A DNA stretch of 54,832 bases, taken from positions 1-54,832 of the forward strand of contig NZ_VYPZ01000026.1 in assembly GCF_008710155.1 (NCBI RefSeq), in the 5' to 3' direction. Under the pieces are notes generated by a model. It was not told the DNA's origin, did not search any database, and saw only the letters and a list, made by a program, of their open reading frames with translations. Made by a program: the position numbers and the translations under genes. The DNA is from Sphingobium limneticum (lineage in GTDB: Bacteria; Pseudomonadota; Alphaproteobacteria; Sphingomonadales; Sphingomonadaceae). Below are positions 49,309 to 54,832 of the stretch, piece after piece. Positions within the stretch are counted from its first letter, which is position 1, and each line of letters opens with the position of its first letter.

Positions 49309-49982
49309 CACGCCACCATTATCGGCAAGAACATTCTCGCACGGTCCGGCTTTTCGTTGAGTATCGTGCTTCCTTTCTGTACCCAGCAATGGGCTGCGAA
49401 GGGATCTGCCTGAACGCCGATCACCAACATTGTCGGCAACCCCTGCCTGCGGCAAGTGACCGCGAGTGCCAGCGATCGCGACAGGCAACGGTCATGGCTA
49501 CCAACGATCAGATCGGCATATTCGAATGAGCGGGCGATTTGCGCCAGCTTCACATTGTGTAACTCCGAAGACCCTTTATCCACATGATCGGCCAATTCGC
49601 CAAGTTGTTCGATCATCCGGGCAAAGGGCCAACGCTTGGCTCGCCTCAACCACAATAAACGAGACCATATTGCCCCGATGACGGATGTGAGCGGCGGGTG
49701 CGCGTGACCAACATCGATTTGCGTGGTTGGTGGAGTGACTTTTGCGGAAATCGTCAGTTCGGGGTCAGGTCGCTGAGGCAGCGTAACGAAAATGCCTTCA
49801 TTTATCAGCTTCTGGAGGTGATCGAGATCGTCATCAGCAGGCTGCGCACCAGATGCCCAACGCGAAAAGCTTTCATGGAAATGTGGCGGCAATGAAAAAT
49901 AGCGACCGATCGCAAGGTCCAGCAGGATCACGCGATCCACCGATATGCAAAAGCTCAAGCCAGGCCGAAGACCGAAATACAT
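49308..49982 (-). CDS. Lasso-peptide leader peptidase with fused RRE (B protein)
   Basis: A 224-residue fused B protein. The N-terminal 80 residues (VDRVILLDLAIGRYFSLPPHF and LINEGIF) form the PqqD-like RRE that binds the leader peptide. The C-terminal part is a transglutaminase-like cysteine protease: Cys166 in HDRCLSRSLALAV and His198 in DPFAAHCWVQ. A nearby acid (Asp164 or a later residue) completes the site. It removes the leader after the Thr-Lys that precedes the core. It overlaps the C gene and starts about 60 bases after the precursor stop, beyond a hairpin. Confidence 0.9.
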   Translation of the reverse strand: MYFGLRPGLSFCISVDRVILLDLAIGRYFSLPPHFHESFSRWASGAQPADDDLDHLQKLINEGIFVTLPQRPDPELTISAKVTPPTTQIDVGHAHPPLTSVIGAIWSRLLWLRRAKRWPFARMIEQLGELADHVDKGSSELHNVKLAQIARSFEYADLIVGSHDRCLSRSLALAVTCRRQGLPTMLVIGVQADPFAAHCWVQKGSTILNEKPDRARMFLPIMVA

Positions 49983-50004
49983 GACCTATTTCCTCCGAAC
50001 AGCG

Positions 50005-50035
50005 AAAAGCACGCGGGCTGGTATGGCCCGCGTGC
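50005..50035 (-). terminator. Hairpin between lasso precursor and B gene
   Basis: GCACGCGGGC and its exact complement (50009-50018 and 50026-50035) enclose a seven-base loop. On the minus strand TTTT follows. Partial termination here would give more precursor than enzyme mRNA, the pattern reported for other proteobacterial lasso loci. Confidence 0.8.
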
Positions 50036-50043
50036 CCGGCATT

Positions 50044-50178
50044 TCAGTCGTCCGAGAGTCCAGGGACGAGCTGCTGACCGCCGATCCCGTCGCTGTTGTC
50101 GAAACCGGGTCCCTTGGTTTCTTCCGCGACGGAGCCGAGGTCGATCAGCTCGGATCCAACATGTTCTTCGCGATTCAT
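50044..50178 (-). CDS. Lasso-peptide precursor (A), sphingonodin-like
   Basis: A 44-residue precursor. GGAGG lies seven bases before ATG 50178. The leader is 22 residues, with ELIDLGSVAEETK at its end and the conserved Thr at -2 relative to the core. The core is 22 residues: GPGFDNSD gives the ring, with Gly1 joined to Asp8, followed by GIGGQQLVPGLSDD. From memory, sphingonodin I of Sphingobium shares GPG at the start, Asp8 and the GLSDD end, but the middle differs. The predicted mass after loss of water is about 2126.0 Da (monoisotopic, from residue masses). Asp5 is too close to Gly1 for a lasso ring. Confidence 0.9.
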   Translation of the reverse strand: MNREEHVGSELIDLGSVAEETKGPGFDNSDGIGGQQLVPGLSDD

Positions 50179-50348
50179 AATAGCCTCCATTCTGAAATCA
50201 GCTGCACCATTGCAGCCAGATTGATTTTATGATGAAGAATGGAGAATGACCGAACTTATAAGGTATCGGGCATGTAGCTATTGCGTACTTGCGCGCATTT
50301 CCGCTATTTTTATGTCAATGCGGGAGCATAGCTTGCTGATTTTATTGT
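50179..50348 (-). promoter_or_regulatory. Promoter and leader of the lasso A-B-C operon
   Basis: This AT-rich gap separates the precursor from the GntR gene. On the minus strand TTGACA occurs at 50312-50317, and CTTATAAG lies near 50258-50265. They are too far apart to be one promoter, so the true -10/-35 pair is undecided. GCTGCA-ccat-TGCAGC at 50201-50216 is a perfect dyad in the leader, a possible GntR operator or RNA hairpin. Confidence 0.5.
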
Positions 50349-50972
50349 TCATCCTAGCGGCCAAAGTGAATCGGATATCTTTTCAGCACGACGCATCCGC
50401 CGGCGGTGATAGGCACGTAGAACCGAAAAACGGTTCAGACCTGAACCACAATTGATCGCCGCCGTAATCTGCTGCAACTCCATATCAAGATTGTCCATAA
50501 CAAGATGCTCCCGGAGTCGTATGGCTTGAAGACGATCGTTGGCGGCGTGGAGGGAGCGGGCATGTTCACGATTAATGGCTTGATCAGCCAGCGCTCTGAA
50601 CAATCCTGTGGCGGCTCGCGCGACTTTCTCCCCGCCAACAATATCCTGCATAACCAATGACTTCGGTGTCAAAAGCTCGGTCGGCATCTGCACCTTGATA
50701 AGGTGACGCACGAGATGGTCGTGCCAGCTGTAGAGATCCCGGACCGCGGCAGGCGTTGCGATCGGAACCCTAAATCCACCACCGGTGCCGATTTCGAGAA
50801 GATGTTCACCCACAAGACGCTGCGCTGCGTCTCTGATCGGCGATATGGATACACCATATTCGATCGCGACAGCGCGTTCGATAATCGTCCCTCCAGGCGA
50901 GAACCGTCCCGACAGAATATCGGTCTTCAAAAGGAGATAGGCGCGATCCGCCGCGACTGGTTCGGGAGACAT
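50349..50972 (-). CDS. GntR/FadR-type transcriptional regulator of the lasso locus
   Basis: A 207-residue regulator. The winged helix-turn-helix is at residues 8-75: AYLLLKTDILSGRFSPGGTI, AVAIEYGVSISPIRDAAQRLVGEHLLEI and GGGFRVPI. The helical C-terminal domain is of FCD/FadR type, but its usual metal-binding His residues are not obvious. It lies directly upstream of the lasso precursor on the same strand, so it is the likely regulator of the biosynthetic genes. GntR genes in this position recur in sphingomonad lasso loci. Confidence 0.8.
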   Translation of the reverse strand: MSPEPVAADRAYLLLKTDILSGRFSPGGTIIERAVAIEYGVSISPIRDAAQRLVGEHLLEIGTGGGFRVPIATPAAVRDLYSWHDHLVRHLIKVQMPTELLTPKSLVMQDIVGGEKVARAATGLFRALADQAINREHARSLHAANDRLQAIRLREHLVMDNLDMELQQITAAINCGSGLNRFSVLRAYHRRRMRRAEKISDSLWPLG

Positions 50973-50989
50973 GTCTGCCCCACCAGAGC

Positions 50990-51394
50990 CTAGCGGCTCC
51001 CTCCCAGCAAGGATCGCTGGGTGATCCGCGTAAGGATAGCAGACTGATGCCGTGCTACGACCTCAAGCATCTCACGCTCAAGATCCCAAAGATCGTCATG
51101 CATCAAAAGTTCTCTGGGTATCGGCATATCATGCTCCACGGCCAGTAAAGGAATGAACAAATGCAGTGTCGTCATGCGCAGCGCGTGCGCGCAGCGGATA
51201 TGATCCTCAATCATCGAAGTTTCGACGCCTGCTTCGATTTCGCGGACCCAGCGTTCACTGCGCCCGATACCGCGCGCCATGTGCCGTTGCGTGATACGGT
51301 CCCGGCGGCGGCGGCGTTCGATGAGCTTTCCGGAAAGCTCCTTGATCAACGACAGGGCCTCACTACCCGTCATTTTCGGACTTTGAAGCGTCAT
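50990..51394 (-). CDS. XRE-like helix-turn-helix regulator
   Basis: A 134-residue protein starting at ATG 51394 (MTLQSPKMTGSEALS...) after GGGAG. The helix-turn-helix is RDRITQRHMARGIGRSERWVREIEAGVETSM, of Cro/XRE type. The C-terminal half is unrecognised. It ends 17 bases before the GntR gene starts. It may control the divergent T4SS operon or belong to the lasso locus. The repeat-rich region beyond the next gene is a likely target. Confidence 0.65.
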   Translation of the reverse strand: MTLQSPKMTGSEALSLIKELSGKLIERRRRRDRITQRHMARGIGRSERWVREIEAGVETSMIEDHIRCAHALRMTTLHLFIPLLAVEHDMPIPRELLMHDDLWDLEREMLEVVARHQSAILTRITQRSLLGGSR

Positions 51395-51553
51395 CTGCAG
51401 GTCTCCCCGGCAGCGGCTCAAAACTCCAACCACATCGCTGTAACGGTTTTTGTTGTAAATTAATCCGTTGGTCAACGGATATTGGTATCGTGAGCGAGAG
51501 TAAGTTTGCATCGCAGATCAGTAATACTGTCATCTGCGATAGTGTTTTATGAC

Positions 51554-51979
51554 CTATCTCGCTGAACGCTTAATCTTGTCGAGCATGACGTGATAGCTTC
51601 TCAATATGTGAACATCTTCAGCGTCCCGCATATGCAGGAGGGCCGCTAGAAAAATTTTCCAGACTTGGGGTGATGAATAGATGACACCCGCAGTTTCGAT
51701 CTCGGCTGCGATCGAGTGCACGAGATCCGATAAGATGCGGGATGTTCCGACATGACGGATTTTACGACCTCCCAACTGGTGCAGTTCGGGATCGAGCAAC
51801 GCGTTTGCCATTTCCCCCCCTGGGCAAAGATGCAGCAGGTGGACGGCGACGAACAGGGTCGAACCATAGGACAACAGATCCCCGACCAAATGACATAGCC
51901 GGCAATGATCATCCAGGAAAAGTTGCATTCCTGCGTCGGACAGTTGGAGCTTATATGCTCTGGATGCCTGATGCGCCAT
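51554..51979 (-). CDS. Hypothetical protein divergent from the T4SS operon
   Basis: The best start is ATG 51979 (MAHQASRAYKLQLSDAG...), preceded by GGAGGG; this gives 141 residues. The product is helical and contains DHCRLCHLVGDLL, a Cys-x2-Cys with nearby His, and MLDKIKRS at the end. No family is recognised. It diverges from the dsbC-like gene, with the 21-base repeats in between, so a regulatory or transfer role is possible. Confidence 0.6.
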   Translation of the reverse strand: MAHQASRAYKLQLSDAGMQLFLDDHCRLCHLVGDLLSYGSTLFVAVHLLHLCPGGEMANALLDPELHQLGGRKIRHVGTSRILSDLVHSIAAEIETAGVIYSSPQVWKIFLAALLHMRDAEDVHILRSYHVMLDKIKRSAR

Positions 51980-52087
51980 TATCGCCCTCCATCTGACTTG
52001 GCAAAAAACATGCTTGTCTTGTCCATTCCCATGCATGCCGGTTGATTCGGCTAAAGTAGAACCCGAACGGCCATGGGAACAAAGCAG

Positions 52088-52113
52088 GAAACCGGAAATG
52101 TAATTCCGGTTTC
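52088..52113. promoter_or_regulatory. Ten-base perfect dyad upstream of the T4SS operon
   Basis: GAAACCGGAA-ATGTAA-TTCCGGTTTC is a symmetrical dyad covering the first 21-base repeat. It looks like an operator for a dimeric regulator such as the XRE-like protein nearby. Confidence 0.55.
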
Positions 52114-52174
52114 CGGCAGTGTGGCTCCGATCATCGGCACTTCATTACCTCAAACCGGAACGGCAGTTCCTCCT
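52091..52174. repeat. Four tandem degenerate 21-base repeats
   Basis: Units begin at 52091, 52112, 52133 and 52154. The shared pattern is (A/T)(C/T)CGG(A/C)A near the left and TTCC or a variant at about position 14. Units 1 and 4 match best; units 2 and 3 are more degenerate. In one frame they encode a heptad G-x-x-x-P pattern, but I judge them to be binding sites and not coding. Confidence 0.55.
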
Positions 52175-52310
52175 GCCTTGCGACCCGGCTGGTCCTGCTG
52201 TCACTCAGGCCGGGTTGAAACGACAAGGCCGTCAAAGCTTGGCGCGGGACCAGATCATCAAGTGGTTCTCAAGGCCAGAAGCTCGACTACTACTCAGGAG
52301 ACTTGCGCCC

Positions 52311-53123
52311 ATGGACAGAACGCTATCGGTAGGTGTCGGCTTGCTCGTCGGCTTTGCGGGAACGATTATGTTCTCGACCCCCAGCATTGCGCAAGAGGCG
52401 ACTGCGGTTACTTCTCCTGTGGCTTTGGGAGAAGCCGCAAAGATTGCGCAAGCGCAGCTTCACCAGACCTTCACCAATCTGCGCTTCGAAGAATTTGGTC
52501 CCGCGCCCGTCGAGGGCCCCATCTATCAGGCGACCGCTGGCGGCCGGATCATCTATTATGCGCCGCAAAGTGAGCATCTTTTGTTCGCCACGGTCTACGA
52601 CCGCAACGGCGTCAACCTGACCGCGCTGGCGCAGGAACAGGGTGCCACGCGCCGTGTCAAAGCCATCGACCCTGCCAAGGCATTGGCGATCGGCCCTGCA
52701 GATGCGCCCACGGTCATCGAATTCACCGACCCCGACTGTCCCTACTGCCAGGCGCTCGATCGCTTCTGGAGCGCCAAGGCAGCAGAGGGCAAGCGGGTAA
52801 GGCGTCTTATCTTCTTCGTGAGCGGCATCCACCCGACCGCGGCCGCCAAGGCCGAGCATATCCTATGCTCGGCAGATCGCGAGGCAGCCTTCCGGGCGGC
52901 CTATTCCGGCCAGACACCGCCTGTCCTGCGTCAGTGCGCGGAGGGCCGTGCCAAGGTTGCGGAGGATGCCGAGCTGGTCGCCAAAGTGGGCGTTTCAGGA
53001 ACGCCGACGCTGATCGCGGATGGCAAGCGCATCTCGGGCTTTCAGCAGGCCGAACTCGAAGCGTTCCTCGATCGGCACGCAAAACCTGCGCTTACAAAGG
53101 CACCGTCCGATGCGCGGCGCTGA
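52311..53123 (+). CDS. DsbC-like thiol-disulphide isomerase of the F-type T4SS
   Basis: A 270-residue periplasmic protein. Signal peptide about 1-27 (VGLLVGFAGTIMFSTPSIA). An N-terminal dimerisation-like domain precedes the thioredoxin-fold domain with active site FTDPDCPYCQALDRFW (Cys143, Cys146) and cis-Pro loop GVSGTPTLI. F-type transfer systems carry DsbC/TrbB-like proteins that fold disulphide-rich pilus-assembly proteins. Start ATG 52311 follows CAGGAG; the longer frame from 52119 lacks support. It is the first gene of the T4SS operon here. Confidence 0.85.
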   Translation: MDRTLSVGVGLLVGFAGTIMFSTPSIAQEATAVTSPVALGEAAKIAQAQLHQTFTNLRFEEFGPAPVEGPIYQATAGGRIIYYAPQSEHLLFATVYDRNGVNLTALAQEQGATRRVKAIDPAKALAIGPADAPTVIEFTDPDCPYCQALDRFWSAKAAEGKRVRRLIFFVSGIHPTAAAKAEHILCSADREAAFRAAYSGQTPPVLRQCAEGRAKVAEDAELVAKVGVSGTPTLIADGKRISGFQQAELEAFLDRHAKPALTKAPSDARR

Positions 53124-53319
53124 ACGAGCGCGCGCCATCGCGACTACACACAATCTCTTGGCGGAGGGCATCCGGCCTGGCCCCAACTGGCCTGCGCGGA
53201 TGAACCAGGATGCCGGCGGCGGCGGGCTCATGGAGCCGTCCACCGACGCCCCGGCCGACACCGATCTTCCTTCGATGCCGGCAGGCTTTGGTTGGACGGC
53301 TCTTTTTTGGAGCAATGCT

Positions 53320-53634
53320 ATGATGCACAAATTTGGCAACAAGGTCCTGGCGGTGGCCAATGTCGGCCTCCCTTTAGGCGCGATGGCCCTGGTCGGTGGC
53401 CCGGTTCATGCCTTCTCGGCGCCCGCCCAGGGCGATCTTGGTTACGACATATACGATATCGTCGTGAACCAGGGCGTGAAAGGTCCGATGGGATTTGTGG
53501 GCGGCGTCGCCGCCTTCCTGTTCGGCGTCTCGCGCCTTTTCTCGAATATCATGATCGGCATCCCGACCATCGTCGCGGCCGTCTGCCTCATCAAGGCGGA
53601 CTCCATTCTCCAGACCTTCGGGATGGTCATCTGA
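53320..53634 (+). CDS. traA: F-type pilin TraA
   Basis: About 104 residues. A hydrophobic leader (KVLAVANVGLPLGAMALVGG then VHAFSAPAQGDLG) is followed by two membrane helices around GPMGFVGGVAAFLFGVSRL and IMIGIPTIVAAVCLIKA, the hairpin of F-like pilins. It is the major subunit of the conjugative pilus, stored in the inner membrane. ATG 53320 has GGAG at eight bases. In-frame ATGs at 53200 and 53110 could give a longer leader. Confidence 0.8.
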   Translation: MMHKFGNKVLAVANVGLPLGAMALVGGPVHAFSAPAQGDLGYDIYDIVVNQGVKGPMGFVGGVAAFLFGVSRLFSNIMIGIPTIVAAVCLIKADSILQTFGMVI

Positions 53635-53642
53635 GACGCGAA

Positions 53643-53682
53643 GGTGGGGCAGGCACCTGGCTGACCAGGCGCTTCCCCCACC
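53643..53682 (+). terminator. Hairpin between pilin and traL
   Basis: GGTGGGG at 53643-53649 pairs with CCCCACC at 53676-53682, and the inner CCTGG/CCAGG (53656-53660, 53665-53669) pairs too. No T run follows. It may protect the 3' end of pilin mRNA or reduce read-through, giving more pilin than downstream products. Confidence 0.55.
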
Positions 53683-53719
53683 GGCAACAGGCTGGGGACC
53701 GATGGTCGGTTCCTGGAGA

Positions 53720-53741
53720 ATGATACCTTCGAAGGTATCAT
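53720..53741. promoter_or_regulatory. 22-base perfect palindrome before traL
   Basis: ATGATACCTTC is followed directly by its own complement, GAAGGTATCAT. It ends 22 bases before the traL start. It could be a protein-binding site or, in RNA, a hairpin near the ribosome site. Confidence 0.55.
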
Positions 53742-53763
53742 GAAGCCAAGAGGAGAAGGGCAG

Positions 53764-54030
53764 ATGGACGAACGCCTTCCGCAATATCTGCATCGGCCCG
53801 TCCAGATCCTTTGGTTTGGATCTGACGAGTTTCTGCTCGCGACCTCGAGCATTTTCGTGGCCGCGATCGTGGGCGGACTTGTCGGCTGGGCGCTCATCGC
53901 TGCCCTTCTCCTTTTCATTCCGTGGAAGCGGACCAAGCCCAGGGGCTATCTCCCCCATCTCGCCTGGCGCTGGGGTCTTGTTTCCTTTCCTTATTATCCG
54001 GGTCCTACCCAGACCCGCTTCTTCGAGTGA
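53764..54030 (+). CDS. traL: TraL, T4SS inner-membrane component (VirB3-like)
   Basis: An 88-residue protein: DERLPQYLHRPVQILWFGSDEF is followed by membrane helices around ATSSIFVAAIVGGLVGWALIAALLLFIPW and ends HLAWRWGLVSFPYYPGPTQTRFFE. Length and pattern match TraL, a small channel protein. ATG 53764 follows GAGAAGGG; an in-frame ATG at 53740 would add eight residues. Confidence 0.85.
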   Translation: MDERLPQYLHRPVQILWFGSDEFLLATSSIFVAAIVGGLVGWALIAALLLFIPWKRTKPRGYLPHLAWRWGLVSFPYYPGPTQTRFFE

Positions 54031-54035
54031 GCGCC

Positions 54036-54671
54036 ATGGGCATGTTCGGGCACAAAAAGACAAAGGAGGATCCGCTGCTGGGCAAACCGGCGAGCTACGG
54101 CATCCATCGCTACCTGCAGGGCTCGGCCAACCTGTTCGAGGAGAACCGCCTGCTCAAGGTCGCCATTGCGGGCATGTTCGGCGTCACCGCCGTGCTGGGC
54201 GTGGTCATCTACACGACCAACCAGAATGCCCGGACCGTGATCGTCCCGTTCGGAGCCACCGGCGATCTTCACGTTTCAGGCAATACACCGTCCGAAGCCT
54301 ATATCGTCGCCATGACGCGCAACATCGTCGCGCTGTCGGGTACCTGGTCGGCTTATTCGGCCGACCGGCAGTTCGAGGAGTTGTTGGGGCTCGTCCACCC
54401 CTCCGCCTATGGCGCGATGCGCGACAGTCTCAATGCCATACTCGACGAACTGGCGAACAACCCGACGCTGTCGATCGCCACCTATGTCCGCAACGATCAG
54501 CCGGTCCGCTGGACCGCCCATGAGATCGTCGTCCCGGTCGAGAAGGTCCGTGTCATCGGCGGCGTAATCCGCAAATTCCGGGGCATTTTACGCATCGGCT
54601 ACGGCATCGAAAATGGCCGTTTCTGGCTGACGCGTCTTTCCGAGGAGCAGTTCGATGTCGAAACACGCTAA
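54036..54671 (+). CDS. traE: TraE, T4SS inner-membrane component (VirB5/VirB8-like position)
   Basis: A 211-residue protein with one N-terminal membrane helix (LLKVAIAGMFGVTAVLGVVIYTT, about 36-58) and a periplasmic domain ending FRGILRIGYGIENGRFWLTRLSEE. It matches F-type TraE, which links the inner membrane to the channel core. Start ATG 54036 follows traL closely, and the 3' end overlaps the traK start. Confidence 0.85.
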   Translation: MGMFGHKKTKEDPLLGKPASYGIHRYLQGSANLFEENRLLKVAIAGMFGVTAVLGVVIYTTNQNARTVIVPFGATGDLHVSGNTPSEAYIVAMTRNIVALSGTWSAYSADRQFEELLGLVHPSAYGAMRDSLNAILDELANNPTLSIATYVRNDQPVRWTAHEIVVPVEKVRVIGGVIRKFRGILRIGYGIENGRFWLTRLSEEQFDVETR

Positions 54672-54705
54672 TCAGCGCATGGGAGCATGCGCCGCCGTTT
54701 CCGGG
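54655..54705 (+). pseudogene. traK: TraK, N-terminal stub cut by an IS21-family element
   Basis: A frame starting at ATG 54655 inside traE reads MSKHANQRMGACAAVSG, the start of a signal peptide, then enters the IS end at about 54706 and stops. In F-type operons traK follows traE with such an overlap. The rest of traK should lie beyond the IS, outside the window. Confidence 0.6.
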
Positions 54706-54832
54706 TGTTGAGTTGCACTGAGAAGTGACCCGGGAGGGTTATAAGTTTTCACTGAGAATTGACCCATGTTTTCCTCGCCCCTGGCTGACAGTCAGGAGGC
54801 ATCGGAGTGATCGACATGGACCTACTCAGTGT
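54706..54832 (+). mobile_element. IS21-family element, left end (runs off window)
   Basis: The end begins TGTTGAGTTGCACTGAG. The motif CACTGAGAAKTGACCC occurs twice, at 54716 and 54750, in the repeated terminal pattern typical of the IS21 family. The istA start follows at 54807. Its insertion separates the first T4SS genes from the rest of the operon. Confidence 0.8.
54807..54832 (+). CDS. istA: IS21-family transposase IstA, first codons
   Basis: A GTG start at 54807, eight bases after CAGGAGG, opens a frame reading VIDMDLLSV to the window edge. IstA proteins often begin this way before a helix-turn-helix. Too little is visible to say more. Confidence 0.6.

Larger units (their letters stand above)
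51980..52310. promoter_or_regulatory. Divergent control region of the T4SS operon
   Basis: No gene is trusted here. The region separates minus-strand regulators from the tra genes and holds four tandem 21-base repeats at 52091-52174 and a perfect dyad at 52088-52113. An open frame from 52073 spans it but overlaps the dsbC-like gene in another frame. Promoter elements for either side are not obvious. Confidence 0.55.

Noticed and set aside
49309..49488. 60-codon N-terminal extension of the lasso C protein
   Set aside because: It lies inside the B gene; ATG 49308 with TGATG coupling and normal domain start is the better choice.
52073..52573. Open frame across the 21-base repeats with a heptad G-x-x-x-P pattern
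   Set aside because: The periodicity follows from the DNA repeats; the frame overlaps the well-supported dsbC-like gene in another phase and shows no ribosome site.
1..54832. tRNA, rRNA, riboswitch, integrase or replication-initiator genes
   Set aside because: I looked for typical signatures and saw none; absence by eye does not exclude short or diverged ones.

Overview
The window reads as part of a sphingomonad (Sphingobium, Sphingomonas or Novosphingobium-type alphaproteobacterium) conjugative plasmid or integrative conjugative element carrying a lasso-peptide island. The organism is inferred from high GC, the F-type tra genes paired with a MOB_F relaxase, a MucR-type regulator, and the typical alphaproteobacterial set DUF932, DUF2493, DUF736, DUF6880, ParB-like and strawberry-notch helicase. 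No replication gene, integrase, att site, tRNA or rRNA is visible, so plasmid and ICE cannot be told apart.

Layout. 1-740: insertion-sequence debris (an IS3-type end abutting an IS66 transposase fragment). 861-7506 (minus): DNA-processing genes: a RHH relaxosome protein, TraD coupling protein, TraI relaxase/helicase (split in two by a one-base shift), a small protein and a stop-interrupted lytic transglycosylase. 7.5-8.15 kb is a non-coding, dyad-rich stretch and the best oriT candidate. 8.8-26.7 kb: accessory genes, mostly minus strand: two DUF2493 paralogues plus a stand-alone N-terminal copy, DUF736, a seven-repeat Myb/SANT-like protein, a HerA/DUF87 ATPase, two proteins sharing a 'STAHL' domain, a GHKL ATPase, DUF6880, DUF932, a PIN toxin-antitoxin pair, a truncated DNA methylase and a MucR-like protein with a histone-like tail. 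26.8-38.7 kb: a 1426-aa methyltransferase-fold/strawberry-notch helicase, a SEC-C protein, an orphan Phd antitoxin, ParB, HU, a Toprim primase-like protein, a sigma-region-4 protein, a LuxR-HTH membrane protein and RadC. 38.7-40.8 kb: a winged-helix gene, an AbrB/PIN pair and an MNT-HEPN fusion.

40.9-51.0 kb is the most distinctive part: a complete lasso-peptide locus. On the plus strand an ECF sigma factor, FecR, an STN-domain TonB receptor and a lasso-peptide isopeptidase form one operon. Converging on it from the minus strand are a 44-aa precursor, a fused RRE-protease (B) and a macrolactam synthetase (C), with a GntR regulator upstream. The predicted lasso peptide (22 residues, Gly1-Asp8 ring, tail ending GLSDD) resembles sphingonodin I but is different. 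There is no ABC exporter.

51-54.8 kb: two regulators diverge from the start of an F-type T4SS operon (DsbC-like, pilin TraA, TraL, TraE and the first codons of TraK), which is cut by an IS21-family element running off the window end.

Recurring themes: a purine-rich leader element 32-55 nt before the start codons of seven minus-strand transcription units, and several genes broken by what looks like one missing homopolymer base (decay or sequencing error).
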